From Bacteroidota bacterium (GTDB taxonomy: Bacteria; Bacteroidota; Bacteroidia; Bacteroidales; UBA4417): a DNA stretch of 64,000 nt. The notes under the pieces are model-generated. The model worked only from the letters and a program-made list of their open reading frames with translations. It made no database searches and was not told the origin of the DNA. A program made the translations under genes and the position numbers. Shown piece after piece: positions 62,703 through 64,000 of the stretch (position 1 is its first letter; every line of letters starts with the position of its first letter). Location of the stretch: NCBI GenBank assembly GCA_022711175.1, contig JAKLFM010000007.1, forward strand, positions 21,035 to 85,034, given 5' to 3'.

Positions 62703-62739
62703 TTGTTACGCACGCGCTAAAAGCGCACGCGAGCGGGGG

Positions 62740-62960
62740 AAATTCTTGTTTCTTCCACTTTGTCTTGATACAAAGTGGAGCAAAAATCAAGACTATATGG
62801 AATTTGCTTGTTTTCTAAGGGTCGGAACTGCGGCGCAACGCAAGCCGCGCCGACGCATTTTCCGGCGCTAGCTTCTGCATTGCTTGCGCAAGGCCCTGGC
62901 TATGTTCCTCCCTCGAAAACCGGCGAAAATTCCATAAGGTCGGTCCCTTCGGCGGAAGTG
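62740..62960. repeat. Long dispersed repeat C, copy 1
   Basis: Begins 'aaattcttgtttcttccact' and has a CCACTTTGT...ACAAAGTGG hairpin, then 'caagactatatggaatttgc' and a GC-rich end ('cgcaagccgcgccgacgcat'). The same sequence begins at 63831 and continues past the window end. The long plus-strand frame across it is not a gene. Confidence 0.88.
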
Positions 62961-63040
62961 GCTAGAGGAGACTCTGTCGGTGTTGACAAGAGTCCCTGCC
63001 ACCTGCCATCCCCGGGCATGAGGAGACTCTGCCGGGAAGA
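62961..63040. repeat. Family B REP-like hairpin
   Basis: 'agaggagactctgtcggtgt' followed by 'agagtccctgccacctgcca' and 'atgaggagactctgccggga', i.e. one full and one partial family B unit. Confidence 0.8.
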
Positions 63041-63131
63041 AAAAAATCCTGAGACAAAAGCTCAGGATGGAAAGATTATGTCAGTGAAAATCAGGCTGTT
63101 TAAATATTTCTATTGCTTTACAAGCAAGAAA

Positions 63132-63635
63132 TTATTCCAGGCACTTATTTATTTTCGGGATGTCCTCGTTATAAGGTATGAGCGTTGAGCAGTCAAGTTT
63201 AACCTGCCAGGCATCATTATTCCTTTCCAGAAAGTATATCCGGCGTAAAGGCATCTTGGTGCTGATCCATTCGGCGACAGCCTGTTCAATGACAATGGCA
63301 GAATTTCCGTCTTTTGATAACAGGATTTCCCTTTTGTCAATTTTATAATCGGGTTTAAAAGTAGTATCGGCAAACATCTGGGTGAACATATTTGAAGCTT
63401 CAGTTTTTGACCAGAACTCCTTTGGATCGGTTCCTAAAATTAATGCATCGTCCGATAGCATTTTGATATATGGACCGACATCCCTGGTATTCATCACGGA
63501 ATAGAAGTCATCGAAGATTTTCGTGATCTCCGCTTTGGCAGCAGCTTCATCAATTGCTACAGGTTTGGATTTGGGCTGGCATGATGTAATGAAAATCAAT
63601 GCCAATAAGGAAGCGATTAGTGCATAATTTTTCAT
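63132..63635 (-). CDS. SnoaL/NTF2-like lipoprotein
   Basis: A 167-residue protein from the ATG at 63635, with lipobox 'ALIFITSC' (Cys19). The mature part has the cone-shaped SnoaL-like/DUF4440 pattern: 'AEITKIFDDFYSVMNTRDVGPYIKMLSDDALILGTDP', in parts, then 'MFADTTFKPDYKIDKREI' and 'WQVKLDCSTLIPYN'. It may bind a small hydrophobic ligand; no catalytic set is recognised. The gene lies between repeat elements. Confidence 0.8.
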   Translation of the reverse strand: MKNYALIASLLALIFITSCQPKSKPVAIDEAAAKAEITKIFDDFYSVMNTRDVGPYIKMLSDDALILGTDPKEFWSKTEASNMFTQMFADTTFKPDYKIDKREILLSKDGNSAIVIEQAVAEWISTKMPLRRIYFLERNNDAWQVKLDCSTLIPYNEDIPKINKCLE

Positions 63636-63652
63636 ACAATGATTGATTTGGT

Positions 63653-63669
63653 TATCTTTCAAAGATAAT
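63653..63669. promoter_or_regulatory. Palindromic promoter of the SnoaL-like gene
   Basis: TTATCTTT-c-AAAGATAA is a perfect 17-bp inverted repeat. Its right half, read on the minus strand, supplies the TATCTTTG -7 element (complement of 63660-63667), 24 nt before the ATG. Confidence 0.5.
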
Positions 63670-63779
63670 CAAAATATGCAAATTATATCCCTATGAATGC
63701 AATCTTTTGCTAACTCCTTCTCTAAGCTGTCCGAAGACTTGAGTACTTTACTATAAGCGAAATACCACCTGTTATCCTC

Positions 63780-63829
63780 AGCGCTACCGCCACATGCTAT
63801 CCCAGGCAGGAGGAGACTCTGATGGCAAG
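63780..63829. repeat. Degenerate family B REP-like element
   Basis: 'ccgccacatgctatcccagg' followed by 'aggaggagactctgatggca', a diverged copy directly before repeat C copy 2. Confidence 0.7.
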
Positions 63830-63830
63830 G

Positions 63831-64000
63831 AAATTCTTGTTTCTTCCACTTTGTCTTGATATCCCGATCCCGATCGCTATCGGGACGGGACAGGTGCCAG
63901 GAGCAAAAATCAAGACTATATGGAATTTGCTTGTTTTCTACGGGTCGGAACTGCGGCGCAACGCAAGCCGCGCCGACGCATTTTCCGGCGCTAGCTTCTG
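63831..64000. repeat. Long dispersed repeat C, copy 2, cut by the window end
   Basis: Same as 62740 onward, except that the right arm of the hairpin (acaaagt after cttgat) is replaced by about 40 bp containing a CCCGAT...ATCGGG palindrome (63862-63900). After that insertion the match to copy 1 resumes to the last base, except for one base (ctacggg versus ctaaggg). Confidence 0.88.

Noticed and set aside
62775..63188. 137-codon plus-strand reading frame
   Set aside because: It consists of translated repeat C and family B repeat sequence, has no family resemblance and runs into the end of the SnoaL-like gene.

Overview
The window is chromosomal DNA of a Bacteroidota bacterium, probably an environmental Bacteroidales-like lineage. 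The evidence is: T9SS C-terminal sorting domains ending secreted beta-propeller and LamG proteins; a GLPGLI-family protein behind an outer-membrane beta-barrel; a single-chain glycyl-tRNA synthetase; the prs-rplY-pth order; many promoters of the Bacteroidota type (TTG/TTTG, about 19 nt, TAnnTTTG); and almost no Shine-Dalgarno sequences. No rRNA, tRNA or CRISPR array was seen.

Layout. 1-11 kb is housekeeping: the end of an LptC-like protein, a CNNM/HlyC-type membrane protein, a PpiD-like foldase, rodA-mrdA (without mreBCD alongside), ferritin, a DUF3109 protein and glycyl-tRNA synthetase. 13-24 kb is a sugar locus: a sodium/solute symporter, a Nudix-fold regulator with a dead Nudix box (AraR/NrtR-like), two GH127/GH146-type beta-L-arabinofuranosidase genes and a GH2 enzyme, best read as L-arabinoside use. 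The second arabinofuranosidase gene is split by an intact IS256-family element; removing the element and one target-site copy restores the frame exactly. An AAA/DUF4143 ATPase follows, bracketed by a 93-bp duplicate of the GH2 3' end. 25.7-34.8 kb holds pth, rplY, prs, a GT2/LPG-synthase-like pair, ruvC and an outer-membrane barrel/GLPGLI pair.

36-42.5 kb is the most unusual part. Between an arginase-fold protein with missing metal ligands and topA lie two direct-repeat modules. Each starts with a leader containing a C10-C11 tract abutting a good promoter, an 11-codon mini-ORF and a convergent small-RNA-like unit; 149 nt of it are identical in both copies. Each module then carries different lipoprotein and outer-membrane protein genes, and each ends in a topA 3' end (one real, one a 140-bp duplicate). 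This looks like an exchangeable, possibly phase-variable surface-protein cassette locus.

42.5-53.3 kb carries topA, miaB, two beta-propeller secreted proteins and a peroxide-defence cluster (bacterioferritin-like, DoxX, glutathione peroxidase, OhrR) with matching palindromes at the first promoter and before ohrR. 53.5-64 kb is a repeat-rich accessory zone. It contains secreted T9SS proteins, small lipoproteins, an SDR/DUF2867 protein and a RAYT (REP-associated tyrosine transposase) set between arrays of hairpin repeats with an AGAGTC...GACTCT stem, plus a separate 128-bp repeat family and a roughly 150-bp repeat that runs off the window end.
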